This document shows positions 10,901 to 19,130 of a stretch of 46,845 nt of DNA, in pieces; within the stretch, counting starts at the first letter, position 1, and the number at the start of each line of letters is the position of its first letter. Source of the stretch: Spartobacteria bacterium (lineage in GTDB: Bacteria > Verrucomicrobiota > Verrucomicrobiia > Chthoniobacterales > Chthoniobacteraceae); contig JAJPII010000037.1 of the NCBI GenBank assembly GCA_021324825.1, positions 1 through 46,845 on the forward strand, given 5' to 3'. Under the pieces are notes generated by a model. The model was not told where the DNA came from, did no database searches, and was given only the letters and a program-made list of their open reading frames with translations. Position numbers and translations under genes: made by a program.

Positions 10901-11911
10901 CTGAAACTTGAAAAGGTGTTCGTGGCCCCGCGCAATGAACCGGAGGTCAAGCTGGCGAAGATATGGGAAGAAGTCTTCGGCATCCGGGATATCGGCGTCC
11001 GGGATGACTTCTTCGACCTCGGAGGGCATTCGCTTCTCGCCGTGCAACTCGTCTCCAGGATCGCGAAGGCCTTCGACAAAAGCCTGCCCCTTTCCGTCAT
11101 CCTTCAAGCGCGGAACGTAGAGCGGCTCGCCGCCGCCCTTCTTGAAACGGGATGGGCGTCATCCTGGTATTCCCTCATTCCCATCCAGCCCCGCGGTTCG
11201 CGGCCTCCCTTGTTCGGCGTCCACGATCTTCACTACAAGGACCTGGTGAAGCATCTCGGCACGGAACAACCGATCTACGGGTTGCGTTACGGGCTGGCGG
11301 CCCACACCCGGGACGGCGTGGCGATTCTTCCCAGGCGGATCGAGGACCTGGCCGCCCACTACGTCAAGGAAATGCGCAGTCTGCAACCCGAGGGGCCCTA
11401 TCACTTGATCGGCCTCTCGTTCGGAGGCGTGGTAGCCTTCGAGATGGCGCAACAACTCAACGCCCAAGGCCAGCAAGCAGCCATGCTGGCTCTGATCGAC
11501 AGCTACCTTACCCCCGCCGCTTCGCTGCTGCCGCCCCATCTCATAGTCGCGAACTTGATCAAATCGCGGCCCAGGCAAGTTCTTGGGAAAATGAAAAACC
11601 GCGCACGGCAGGTAAAGGCGAAGCTGAACAAGAACACCTATCAACCGCACGTCCATCATCCGTGGGGAGTGCAGCGGGAACTGGCTGAAGCCTATGTTCC
11701 GCGGCCCTACGCCGGAAACGCGCTTTTTTTCAAGGCGCTCGAACCGCCGCCGACCGTCTTCTTCCAACCCGACGCGCCCGAACTGGCCTGGAAAAAATGG
11801 ATGACGGGAAATTTCCAGATCCACGAGGTCTCCGCCGGCCATATCGAGTTGCTGGAAGAACCCCACGTCCAAATCGTCGCCGAAAAGATAAGAGCGGGTC
11901 TGTCGAACTGA
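7925..11911 (+). CDS. nonribosomal peptide synthetase, C-A-PCP-TE release module
   Basis: This 1328-residue NRPS is translationally coupled to the PKS by an ATGA overlap. The condensation domain (about 35-460) has intact HHLICDG (161-167). The adenylation domain (about 485-990) has YTSGSTGRPRG at 650 and MYGPTETT. Reading the specificity pocket against GrsA positions gives DILQCGMVWK, closest to glycine codes of the DILQLGLIWK type. The carrier domain has LGGHSL with Ser1036. The C-terminal thioesterase (about 1080-1328) has GLSFGG (Ser1165), IDSYL as candidate Asp, and GHIELL as candidate His. The expected reaction joins the polyketide acyl chain to one amino acid, probably glycine, and releases it by hydrolysis or cyclisation. 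The amino acid call is inference from the code; no tailoring genes are visible in the window. Confidence 0.97.
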   Translation: MTGPPENASPPEQRRRQLAQLLRDKARQSQTAHPASMAQRGVWFMQQVDSATHAYHLPFCVRVLSGMDADVAKSALQQLVDRHAMLRTTFHGDGRQVEMLVRGAGEAGFAETDARGWPDEELLRQAERSLREPFDLRRGPLVRLHLFHRGEADHVFLLVLHHLICDGHALTLLLDEFMECYEAGIAGRTPQLRPRAADFPELIARHRQWMASPAGEKSKAYWLERLAGEIPRLGLPATHPRREPGAPSSAVHSFEVDETLSRQLAALAQSCGVTLFNVLLAAYQTLLMRLSGQQDILVGVPMLGRTEASQGIVVGHFVNLVAIRGDLSGDPAFRELIARTWPQLHGAVENQEFPYPELVRLLRPGGSFEPNPLFRTMLNILKPPAGKPMTCMLSPRPEGMNWGALRITHFPVEALEEHYDLSVRVVETRGYLQVKMQYDAALFDAGIIERFAGVFLELLKSAVADPDKPLSRLETLSPAERGRMIEEWNATAADYPRDAAVHQLLAEQAARTPEAAALVFGETKLSYGELDRRANQLARYLRRQGLGRDDLVAVCAERSQELVIALLGVLKAGAAYVPVDPTYPAERVKLMLEDSGARLALTTQSCDHAVGAITGAPRFRLDRDWPQLAGFSCEDLPSVNEPLDLAYVIYTSGSTGRPRGVQIPHRALVNFLWSMRERPGLNADDVLLSVTTYSFDIFGLELFLPLLVGARLELAGADEIVDAGLLARRLAACGATVMQATPVTWRMLLDAGFRPAGQFKALCGGEALPTDLAGRLLAAGFDLWNMYGPTETTVWSCVERVREAPGRTVSIGRPIANTQAYVLDAHLQPAPAGVVGRLYLGGDGLARGYLHRPELTAEKFVVRDAQRRIYDTGDLARFLPDGRLECVGRTDCQVKIRGFRVELEEIEAILNRHPGVSAAAVAAKGERDGSMRLIGYIVAKTGAPPANELREFLRLKLPDYMAPSAFIPLEALPLTPNGKIDRKRLPDPDHANLKLEKVFVAPRNEPEVKLAKIWEEVFGIRDIGVRDDFFDLGGHSLLAVQLVSRIAKAFDKSLPLSVILQARNVERLAAALLETGWASSWYSLIPIQPRGSRPPLFGVHDLHYKDLVKHLGTEQPIYGLRYGLAAHTRDGVAILPRRIEDLAAHYVKEMRSLQPEGPYHLIGLSFGGVVAFEMAQQLNAQGQQAAMLALIDSYLTPAASLLPPHLIVANLIKSRPRQVLGKMKNRARQVKAKLNKNTYQPHVHHPWGVQRELAEAYVPRPYAGNALFFKALEPPPTVFFQPDAPELAWKKWMTGNFQIHEVSAGHIELLEEPHVQIVAEKIRAGLSN

Positions 11912-11929
11912 TCGTCCCGGAGGGGCTGG

Positions 11930-11945
11930 ACGGGCGCCCCGTTTT
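11930..11945 (+). terminator. possible weak intrinsic terminator after the NRPS gene
   Basis: A 5-bp stem ACGGG/CCCGT with loop CGC is followed by TTTT, 18 nt after the NRPS stop. It is the only candidate boundary between the assembly line and the MoxR/ABC operon. The stem is short, so readthrough is likely. Confidence 0.3.
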
Positions 11946-11963
11946 CGCTCAGTATGGTGAGCG

Positions 11964-13256
11964 ATGGCAAATCCCCGGGATTTTTGGGCCGGCGCGGCTT
12001 GGCGGCTGGCGCTTCGAAGGAACGCGGCTTCCTGGTGCGATCTCTTTCTGCCCGCGCTCGCGGGCGTCTCGGGGCTGGCGGCGGCGGTCTTGCTGATCCT
12101 GCGGCTGCTCGATCGGGACGCCCGGCTTCTCTGGCTCGCCTGGAGCGGCGCGCTGGCGCTCGCGGCGGCGGCGGTCGCGATGTGGGTGGCGCGAAGGCCC
12201 TACACTTCCCGCGAGGCGCTGGCCCGGTTGGACGAGGTCGCGCATTTGCATAATCGCCTCGTCTCCGCGCACGCCGGCATCGGGCCGTGGCCCGCGCCGA
12301 GGCCCGGCGTTCGGGACGCGGCCCGCTGGCATTGGCCGCGCCTTTTGTCCCCCGTGGCCGTGGCGGGGCTGCTCCTGGCCGCCGTCTCATTCGTGCAGCC
12401 GCCGAGGGCGCGGTCGAGCGGCCGCCCGTCCGAGGAGCCGGCGGCCTGGAGCCAGGTCTCCTCCTGGCTGCAAACGCTGGAGGAGGCGAAACTCGCCGAC
12501 CCCGAGGCGCTGCGAAAGCTGCGGGAGCAGATGGAAGACCTGCGCCGCCAAAAGGCGGAGGATTGGTATTCCCAGGACAGCCTGGAAGCCGGCGACGCGT
12601 TGCGGCAGGAAATGGAACAAGGAATGCGCGACATGCAAACCGCCCTGCAACAAAGCTCGGAAGCCGTGGCGGAGGCCGCGCGGCAGGCGGGCCGGATGCC
12701 CTCCTCCGAATTGAAGGCCCTTTCCGCCTCCCTCCAGCAGGCGCTGCAAGGGTTGCAGGCAGGGAATCTTCCCGCCGGCAAGGACTTGCTCGGCGCCTTG
12801 CGGAACTTCGATCCGGCGAACCTGAGCCGTATGACTCCGGAGCAGATGGCCGCTCTTCAACAGCGGTTGAGCGACGGACTGAAGACGTGCGCCCAATGCG
12901 TCGGCCCCAATATAAAATATGGCACCGGCCCGAACCACAGCCGCCACGGAAACAATCCGGGCGAAGGAAAGGGCAACGGCGGCCCCGGCGGAGGCGGAGG
13001 AACAGCGCCGCTGGACCTGGACTCGCAGGCGACAAACCTGCACTCGAAGCGGACCGAGACCTCGAAAGACGAGGACATGAGCCGCGCCCTGCCGGGAGAC
13101 GTTCTCGCGGTGACGAAGGGAAAGCATACGGTCGACAAGATCGCGCAACCCGCGGCGGGAGGCGCGATCTCCTCCGCGGGGGAGGGAGGCGACGCCGTAT
13201 GGCGCGACGCGCTCACGCCCGAGGAGAGCCAGGTATTGCAGCGCTATTTCAAGTAA
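11964..13256 (+). CDS. membrane protein with coiled coil and Gly-rich tail, first gene of MoxR/ABC operon
   Basis: This 430-residue protein has three likely membrane helices (about 24-48, 54-76 and 128-146). A long Glu/Gln-rich amphipathic, coiled-coil-like region follows (about 165-305), then a CxxC pair (Cys309, Cys312) and a Gly/Asn-rich low-complexity stretch (about 318-347). It recalls DUF4175-like proteins found beside MoxR and BatA genes in Planctomycetes and Verrucomicrobia, but I cannot assign a named family. The topology predicts an envelope protein with a large soluble helical domain. Its stop lies 4 nt before the MoxR ATG, so it belongs to that operon and may be scaffold or substrate for the ATPase. 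The start is the first ATG in frame; an ATG at 11954 is in another frame. Function unknown. Confidence 0.85.
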   Translation: MANPRDFWAGAAWRLALRRNAASWCDLFLPALAGVSGLAAAVLLILRLLDRDARLLWLAWSGALALAAAAVAMWVARRPYTSREALARLDEVAHLHNRLVSAHAGIGPWPAPRPGVRDAARWHWPRLLSPVAVAGLLLAAVSFVQPPRARSSGRPSEEPAAWSQVSSWLQTLEEAKLADPEALRKLREQMEDLRRQKAEDWYSQDSLEAGDALRQEMEQGMRDMQTALQQSSEAVAEAARQAGRMPSSELKALSASLQQALQGLQAGNLPAGKDLLGALRNFDPANLSRMTPEQMAALQQRLSDGLKTCAQCVGPNIKYGTGPNHSRHGNNPGEGKGNGGPGGGGGTAPLDLDSQATNLHSKRTETSKDEDMSRALPGDVLAVTKGKHTVDKIAQPAAGGAISSAGEGGDAVWRDALTPEESQVLQRYFK

Positions 13257-13260
13257 CCCC

Positions 13261-14280
13261 ATGAACCGCGAATACGCCACGGAGAACGAGATCGAGGAAG
13301 CCAAAGCGAAGCTCGCGCGGCTCCGCGAAGTGTTGAACACGGTTCTCTTCGGCCAGGAGAGGCTGGTCGAGCAGGTGATGACGGGGATGCTGGCGCGGGG
13401 ACATCTCCTGCTGGAGGGCTTGCCCGGCCTCGGCAAGACGGAACTGGTGAAAGGCCTCGCGCAAGCGTTGCGGCTGGAGGCGAAGCGCATCCAGTTTACA
13501 CCCGACCTGCTGCCGGGGGACATCACGGGCAACCCGATCCTCAACGAGGTCGACGGGCGGCGGCAGTTTGTTTTCCAGCCCGGGCCGCTCTTCGGCAACC
13601 TCGTGCTGGCGGACGAAATAAACCGCGCCTCGCCCAAGACGCAGTCCGCGCTGCTGGAGGCGATGCAGGAGCGGCGCGTGACGGTCATGGGTGAGACGCA
13701 CCTGCTGCCCGACCCTTTTTTCGTCCTGGCGACGCAGAACCCCATCGAACTGGAAGGCACCTATCCGTTGCCGGAGGCGCAGCTCGACCGCTTCCTCTTC
13801 AAACTGGAAGTCACCCGCAATCCCGTCCAAGTGCTGGAGCGCATCGTGAAGAACCGCGAGATCGGCGAGACGCCCGTCATCCCGGCGGTTTTGGACCGGG
13901 AGGAATTGCTGGCGCTCTCCGCGCTGAGCCGGCGCGTCTTCCTGCCGGACGTGGTGGCGAACTACATCGCGCGGCTCGTCCACGCCACGCACCCGGAAGG
14001 CTCGGCGGCTGCGAAAGGCTTGAAGTTCGGCGCGAGTCCGCGCGCGGCGCTGGGGCTTTCGGCGGCGGCCCGGGCTGCCGCCCTGCTGGCCGGGCGCATG
14101 AACGCCAGCGTGGAGGATGTCCGCGCCATCGCGGCGCCCGTGTTGCAACACCGCGTCGTGCTCGACTACACCGCGCGCCTCGACGGCAAAAAACCCGCGG
14201 AGATCGTCGCCGCCATCCTCGAGGAAGTGCCCGCCCAGGAACGGGAGCTGCCGAAAACACTCAAGGACGCGAAACTGTGA
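13261..14280 (+). CDS. MoxR family AAA+ ATPase
   Basis: This is a 339-residue AAA_3-type ATPase, full length for MoxR proteins. Walker A GLPGLGKT is at 53-60, Walker B LVLADE at 114-119, followed by NRASPKTQSALLEAM and the sensor sequence LATQNPIE. A C-terminal lid domain follows. MoxR proteins act as chaperone-like ATPases, usually encoded with DUF58 and VWA partners that help mature or assemble envelope or metal enzymes. Both partner types occur downstream in this operon. The gene is flanked by a 4-nt gap upstream and a GTGA overlap downstream, indicating coupled translation. The actual client is unknown. Confidence 0.95.
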   Translation: MNREYATENEIEEAKAKLARLREVLNTVLFGQERLVEQVMTGMLARGHLLLEGLPGLGKTELVKGLAQALRLEAKRIQFTPDLLPGDITGNPILNEVDGRRQFVFQPGPLFGNLVLADEINRASPKTQSALLEAMQERRVTVMGETHLLPDPFFVLATQNPIELEGTYPLPEAQLDRFLFKLEVTRNPVQVLERIVKNREIGETPVIPAVLDREELLALSALSRRVFLPDVVANYIARLVHATHPEGSAAAKGLKFGASPRAALGLSAAARAAALLAGRMNASVEDVRAIAAPVLQHRVVLDYTARLDGKKPAEIVAAILEEVPAQERELPKTLKDAKL

Positions 14281-15881
14281 AGCGCCTTTGCCTCGCCCTT
14301 TTTTTCTGCGCCGCGCAGGCGAAGGCGGAGATGCAGATGCGGATGGCGATGGAGCCGGGAGCGAGGGCGAACATCACCATCGGCTGCTGTTTCGACAACC
14401 CGCCGCCGACCGGCTATGCGCCCTTGACGGTGACGATCAACAATTTCTCCGGCGCCGCCCAGCGCTGGAATTTTGACTTTGCAAGGGAGAGCTACCCTTT
14501 CGCGAGCACTTCGAGCATGTATTGCCACGCCGCCGTCGCGGTCGAGAACAACGCCGAACGCGCCATCGCCCTCCTGACGCCGCTCGGCGCGGATACCGAC
14601 GGGATGACGCCGCTGACTGCGACCATAAGGGGCTATGGCTTCGCCGCCGGCGCCAGCCAGTCGTTCCCGGAAGGGGCGCGCTCCGGGCAGCCGGTGACGC
14701 AGTACATCGTGCTGTCGAAGAGCCTCGGCTCGAAGCTGTGGAGCAGCATCGAGCAGTCCGTGAAGGACTCCAAGCACCAGTTGATCGGCTCCCTGGTCGA
14801 TCCCCAGAATCTGCCGGAGGATTGGCGCGGGCTTTCGGGCGTCTCCGTCATGTGGCTGACAGGCGCCGAACTGGACCTCCTTTCCCCGGCCCAACGGCGC
14901 GCCGTGCGCGACTGGGTGCGCGCGGGCGGCGCCCTAAAGCTCTGCGGCGCCGCGGATTTCCCCCGGGATTTTCAACCCCCGGGCTTTGGCGATGTCCAAC
15001 TCGCGCGCGCCCCGCTCGAGGCGGACGCGGTCGCCGCTGCCGCCTGGTCCCGGGCCGCTCCGCGGGAAGGTCTCTTCGGCGCGCCTTCGATGGGCCATCC
15101 CGCCGGCTTCGCGCCCGTCGCGCCCAACGTGCCGGTGCTCATCGGCTTCATGGTTCTTTTCGCCGCGGTGGCCGGGCCGGTGAACATCTTCGCCTTCGCG
15201 GGCCGGCGCCGCCGCCATCGTCTTTTTTGGACGACGCCGCTCCTTTCGCTTTCGGCGAGCGGGCTTCTGGTCGTCTTCATCCTGTTGCAGGACGGCATGG
15301 GCGGCAAAGGCGTGCGCAGCGCGGTCATCCATCTCGTCCCGCGCGAGCACTGCGAGGTCCTCGTGCAGGAGCAGACCTCCCGCACGGGCCTGCTGCTCGG
15401 CTCGGCGTTCGAGACGCGCGACCCCGCCCTCATACAACAGATTTCCGACGAGCTCCGCGTGGGCCGCGCGCACAAACGCTCCCTGCAAACCGACGGCTCC
15501 TCCTACGGCGGCGATTGGTTCGCAAGCCGCGCGTTGCAGACGCAGAGGATCATCGCCGTCATCCCGACCCGGGGAGAAATTTCCCTCCTGAATGCGCGGG
15601 AGATGCAGCAGGGAGACGCGCCGCCCGTCATTCTTTCCAGCTTCTCGTCCGCCTTGGATGAGATTGTCTACCTTGACTCCCGGCATCGCAAATGGAAGGG
15701 AACGGATGTCCGCACGGGAGTGAAACAGACGCTCGTTCCCACGAACGCGGGCCCCGCTTTGGCGGACGCCGATACGTTTTCGGCCACCGCCCGGGATCCC
15801 TCGGCTTTCATCGGCACCCTGCAATCCATCCGCTGGCAGGACCAGCCGGTGACGTATCTCGGTCCCGTCACGACGCCCTGA
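14277..15881 (+). CDS. exported membrane protein of the MoxR/ABC operon (GATase-like N-terminal part)
   Basis: This 534-residue protein starts with GTG overlapping the MoxR stop (GTGA). A cleavable-looking signal peptide covers about 1-18. The N-terminal half has a beta-rich domain and then a segment resembling the glutamine-amidotransferase-like fold (WLTGAELDLLSPAQRRAV, then VRAGGALKLCGA). Two adjacent membrane helices lie at about 284-305 and 313-336, followed by a soluble C-terminal domain. The arrangement is reminiscent of DUF4350/GldG-like accessory proteins of ABC-2 systems, and the ABC ATPase gene starts 3 nt downstream. The family assignment is tentative; membrane topology and operon position are the solid parts. 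Confidence 0.85.
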   Translation: MKRLCLALFFCAAQAKAEMQMRMAMEPGARANITIGCCFDNPPPTGYAPLTVTINNFSGAAQRWNFDFARESYPFASTSSMYCHAAVAVENNAERAIALLTPLGADTDGMTPLTATIRGYGFAAGASQSFPEGARSGQPVTQYIVLSKSLGSKLWSSIEQSVKDSKHQLIGSLVDPQNLPEDWRGLSGVSVMWLTGAELDLLSPAQRRAVRDWVRAGGALKLCGAADFPRDFQPPGFGDVQLARAPLEADAVAAAAWSRAAPREGLFGAPSMGHPAGFAPVAPNVPVLIGFMVLFAAVAGPVNIFAFAGRRRRHRLFWTTPLLSLSASGLLVVFILLQDGMGGKGVRSAVIHLVPREHCEVLVQEQTSRTGLLLGSAFETRDPALIQQISDELRVGRAHKRSLQTDGSSYGGDWFASRALQTQRIIAVIPTRGEISLLNAREMQQGDAPPVILSSFSSALDEIVYLDSRHRKWKGTDVRTGVKQTLVPTNAGPALADADTFSATARDPSAFIGTLQSIRWQDQPVTYLGPVTTP

Positions 15882-15884
15882 AGA

Positions 15885-16841
15885 ATGACGCAAGCCGCAC
15901 CCATCATCGCCGTCCGGGATTTGTATCGCTCCTTCGCCGAGGTCGAAGCGGTGCGCGGCATTTCCTTCGACATCCATCGCGGAGAGGTCGTCGGCTTCAT
16001 CGGGGCCAACGGCGCGGGCAAGACCACCACCATGCGGATCATGGCGACATTGGAACCGCCCACCAGCGGGGCGGTCGAAATTTGCGGCTACGACATCATG
16101 AACTTCCCGGGCGCGGTGCGCGGCAAGATCGGCTGGATGCCCGACACCTTCGGCGCCTACCCAAATATGACAGTGGCCGAATACCTGGATTTCTACGGAC
16201 GCGCCTTCGGCTACGAAAGCGCCCGGCGCGGGGAGCGGCTGCGGGAGGTGATGGAATTCACCGACCTGAACGTCATCTCCGAACGGCCCATGAACAAGCT
16301 TTCCAAGGGCATGGGCCAGCGCCTCTGCCTCGGGCGCACCTTGATGCACGACCCCGAGGCGCTCATCATGGACGAGCCGGCGGCGGGCCTCGACCCGAAG
16401 GCGCGGATCGAATTCAAGCGCCTCGTGCGGCTGCTGGCCGAGCAGGGGAAGACGATCTTCATCAGCTCGCACATCCTCTCCGAACTCGGGGAGATGTGCG
16501 ATTCGCTCATCTTCATCGACGCGGGCCGCGTGGTGCACCAGGGAACCGCCGCCGAGTTGCAAGGCGACGCCAAGGGACCCGTCGTGGTGGAGATTCGCCT
16601 GGACGGCGGCCCCGCGAAACTGCGCGAGTGGGCGGAACGGACTCCGGGCGTACGGCTGGTGGAAATGCTGGAAAACAAAGCGCTGGTCGATCTCGGAGAG
16701 GAGACCCCCGGGCTGGTTTCCGGCGTGTTGCAAAAGATGATCGCCGACGGCCTCCCCGTCTCGGATTTCCATCGCCGGACCCGTAAGCTCGAGGACGCCT
16801 TTGTCGATCTGCTCAAGAAGCTGGAGGCGCCGCAGCCATGA
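15885..16841 (+). CDS. ABC transporter ATP-binding protein
   Basis: This 318-residue ABC ATPase has Walker A GANGAGKTT (40-48), signature LSKGMGQR (139-146), Walker B LIMDEP (160-165), D-loop GLD and switch His196 in SSHILSE. The C-terminal ~90 residues form an extra domain as in CcmA/GldA-like ATPases of ABC-2 exporters. It pairs with the permease gene that overlaps its stop by 4 nt (ATGA). Its place inside a MoxR/DUF58/VWA operon suggests export or envelope remodelling linked to that system. The substrate cannot be inferred. Confidence 0.95.
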   Translation: MTQAAPIIAVRDLYRSFAEVEAVRGISFDIHRGEVVGFIGANGAGKTTTMRIMATLEPPTSGAVEICGYDIMNFPGAVRGKIGWMPDTFGAYPNMTVAEYLDFYGRAFGYESARRGERLREVMEFTDLNVISERPMNKLSKGMGQRLCLGRTLMHDPEALIMDEPAAGLDPKARIEFKRLVRLLAEQGKTIFISSHILSELGEMCDSLIFIDAGRVVHQGTAAELQGDAKGPVVVEIRLDGGPAKLREWAERTPGVRLVEMLENKALVDLGEETPGLVSGVLQKMIADGLPVSDFHRRTRKLEDAFVDLLKKLEAPQP

Positions 16842-18298
16842 CGGCCCCCGCCGATTTTCCGGACTGGATCAGCCCGATGCTGGTGAAGGAATTGCGCCAG
16901 GGGATGCGCGCGCGCGCTTTCCTGATCTCGTTTCTCGCTCTGCAAGGCGCGCTGATCCTGCTGACGGTCATCAGCCTCTCGAACTCGAAAGCCGGCGAGG
17001 ATACGACCGCCGCCACGGTGTTTTACTGGCTCATCATCTGCATCCCCCTGCTGCTCGTCATGCCGTTCAGCGGCTTGAACGCCATCTCCTCGGAGCGGAA
17101 GGAAAACACGCTGGAACTCATCTTCCTGAGCCGGCTCAGCCCCCGCCGCATCGCCGCGGGCAAGTGGCTCGCAATCGTGGCGCAGAGCGCCCTGCTGGTT
17201 TCCGCCATCCTCCCCTACGCCGTGCTTCGCTACTACATGGGCGGAGTCGATCTCATCGCTAACCTGGAGGCGCTCGGCTGGCTCCTGCTGGGCTCGGCGG
17301 CCCTCACCTCCGTCACGATCGCCGTTTCCTCCGGCCAATCGGTCGTCCGGCGCGGTTTCTCAATCATCGCGTTCGTGATGATTCTTTTCTGGCTCTTCGG
17401 ACTCCTGAGTTCCGGCGCGTTTGGATTCGCCCTCTTTTCGAGCGGCGGCGGGAGCGGAATCCCGATATGGAGGCAGTTGACCGCCTGTTTTCTCCTGGCC
17501 GCCCTCTTTCTGTTTTCCATGATCGAGTTCGCGGCGGGGAAGCTCGCGCCGGACGCGGTGAACCACAGCAGTTCGAGGCGTCTCGCCGCGTTCGCCGTCC
17601 TGCTCGTGTGCTGTTGCTACACCACCCTGCTGCCGGGCGTCTGGTGGCTTTGGCTCGGCTCCGCTTTCATCCTGATCCCGACCTGCATCGGCGCGGTCTG
17701 CGAACCCGTGCGGGACGTGCCAAGCGTTTACCGCCCCTTCCAGCGGTTCGGTTTCCCGGGCCGTGTGCTCGCGATGCCGCTTTATCCCGGCTGGCCCGGC
17801 GGCGTGCTCTTTTTGCTGATCGCGCTGGGCGTGGTTTTCCTGGCGCCGCACGGCCCGTTCTCGGGATTATCCGGCGCGGCGGGCCGCCATGCCCGGCTTG
17901 GCGATTCCGTCCGCCTTCGAGTGATGATCGCCACGGCGGGCAGTTTCCTCCTGCCCGCCGCCGTGTTGCGCCTGCCGCGCGTGCGCTCGCTGCCTCCGGC
18001 CGTTTTCTTCATCAGTTTCCAAGGCGCTTGCGGCCTCGTCGCGGCGCTCACGAGTTCGCTTGCCGGCGAATCGGGCACGGACGGCGAACCGCTGGCGGCC
18101 TCGATTCCTTTCTGCCATCTGTTGATGAGCGGAAATATGGCTTCCTGGCCGAAGAGTTCCGTTGCGTTCTCGGCTTCGGGCGAGGCGGCGGCGACCGCGG
18201 CGTCGATCCTCGCGCTGTTTATAATGATGATCCCTGAATGGAGAAAAATCTTCGCCATGCAACGAGCCTTCAAACGCGATGCTTCCAAACCGGTTTGA
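16838..18298 (+). CDS. ABC-2 type transporter permease
   Basis: This 486-residue hydrophobic protein begins with the motif common in ABC-2 permeases: a short cytoplasmic start with MLVKELRQGMRARAFL, a first membrane helix, then SSERKENTLELIFLSRLSP before the next helix. About 10-12 membrane segments are visible through to the C-terminus. It is the membrane partner of the ATPase just upstream (ATGA overlap). Its 3' end overlaps the DUF58 gene by 20 nt, so the exporter genes are not a later insertion with their own boundaries but are embedded in the operon. Cargo unknown. Confidence 0.92.
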   Translation: MTAPADFPDWISPMLVKELRQGMRARAFLISFLALQGALILLTVISLSNSKAGEDTTAATVFYWLIICIPLLLVMPFSGLNAISSERKENTLELIFLSRLSPRRIAAGKWLAIVAQSALLVSAILPYAVLRYYMGGVDLIANLEALGWLLLGSAALTSVTIAVSSGQSVVRRGFSIIAFVMILFWLFGLLSSGAFGFALFSSGGGSGIPIWRQLTACFLLAALFLFSMIEFAAGKLAPDAVNHSSSRRLAAFAVLLVCCCYTTLLPGVWWLWLGSAFILIPTCIGAVCEPVRDVPSVYRPFQRFGFPGRVLAMPLYPGWPGGVLFLLIALGVVFLAPHGPFSGLSGAAGRHARLGDSVRLRVMIATAGSFLLPAAVLRLPRVRSLPPAVFFISFQGACGLVAALTSSLAGESGTDGEPLAASIPFCHLLMSGNMASWPKSSVAFSASGEAAATAASILALFIMMIPEWRKIFAMQRAFKRDASKPV

Positions 18299-19130
18299 GA
18301 CAGCGCAGCGCATGGAGGCCGCGGCCGAGCATCTGCGCCTCCCTTTCCGCAGCCGGAACTGGAAGGGCCATGCGGGAAACTGGCTCGGCGCCGGCGCGGG
18401 CAGTTCCATCGATTTCCAGGATCACCGCCCCTATATGCCGGGAGACGATCCGCGCTATATCGACTGGCGAGCGTACGCCCGCACCGGTTCTTACACGATG
18501 AAGCTGTACCGGGAGGAAGTCAGCCCGCTGGTGGACCTCCTGCTGGATGCGAGCCGCTCGATGTTCTTCGAGGAGGAAAAGGCGCGGCGCGCCTGGGAGA
18601 CCTTTTGCTTCTGCGAGACGAGCGCGCGCCAGGCCGCCTCCTCCCTGCACTGTTTCGTCGCGGCGGGTTCGCGATTGCGCCGCGTGGCTTCGAGCGAGGA
18701 ATTGCGGGAGGGCGATCTTGAAGGAAGCGCCGCCGCCCCGGATTGCGGCCGCGTCCCTTGGCGGCAGGGCTCTTTGCGCGTGGTGGTGTCCGACCTTCTT
18801 TTCCCCGGCGCGCCGGACGCGCTCCTGAACGCCTTGTGTGCGGGGAACGGGCACGGCGTCATTTTCTCGCCCTTCTGTGCGGCGGAAGCGGCGCCGGACT
18901 GGAGCGGCAACATCGAGATGGAGGATTGCGAGTCCGGCCGGAAGAGCCTGCGGCGCGTCGATGAAGGGCTCTTGAACCGCTACAAGCTGGCGTATTCCCA
19001 GCACTTCGCTCTGTGGCGGGAACGCGCGCGCAAGCGGGCCGTCCTGCTGGCGCGGGTGCCGTCCGCGCCGGCCTTCCGGGAGGCGCTCCAGGCCGAGGCG
19101 CTGCCCGTCGGAGCCGTGGAGCTGGCATAA
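18279..19130 (+). CDS. DUF58 domain protein
   Basis: This 283-residue protein shows the DUF58 core: the stretch with GHAGNWLGAGAGSSIDF, then RPYMPGDDPRYIDWRAYAR, and LYREEVSPLVDLLLDASRSM. The last part resembles a degenerate VWA-like strand with DASRS. DUF58 proteins are standard partners of MoxR ATPases. The family often has N-terminal membrane helices, but this copy begins directly with the soluble part. The start ATG lies inside the end of the permease gene. The stop TAA shares its last A with the next ATG (TAATG). Confidence 0.92.
   Translation: MLPNRFETAQRMEAAAEHLRLPFRSRNWKGHAGNWLGAGAGSSIDFQDHRPYMPGDDPRYIDWRAYARTGSYTMKLYREEVSPLVDLLLDASRSMFFEEEKARRAWETFCFCETSARQAASSLHCFVAAGSRLRRVASSEELREGDLEGSAAAPDCGRVPWRQGSLRVVVSDLLFPGAPDALLNALCAGNGHGVIFSPFCAAEAAPDWSGNIEMEDCESGRKSLRRVDEGLLNRYKLAYSQHFALWRERARKRAVLLARVPSAPAFREALQAEALPVGAVELA

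Noticed and set aside
19013..19129. 39-residue extension of the BatA-like protein
   Set aside because: Lies within the DUF58 gene and precedes the membrane helix that begins the family; the coupled ATG at 19130 is better.
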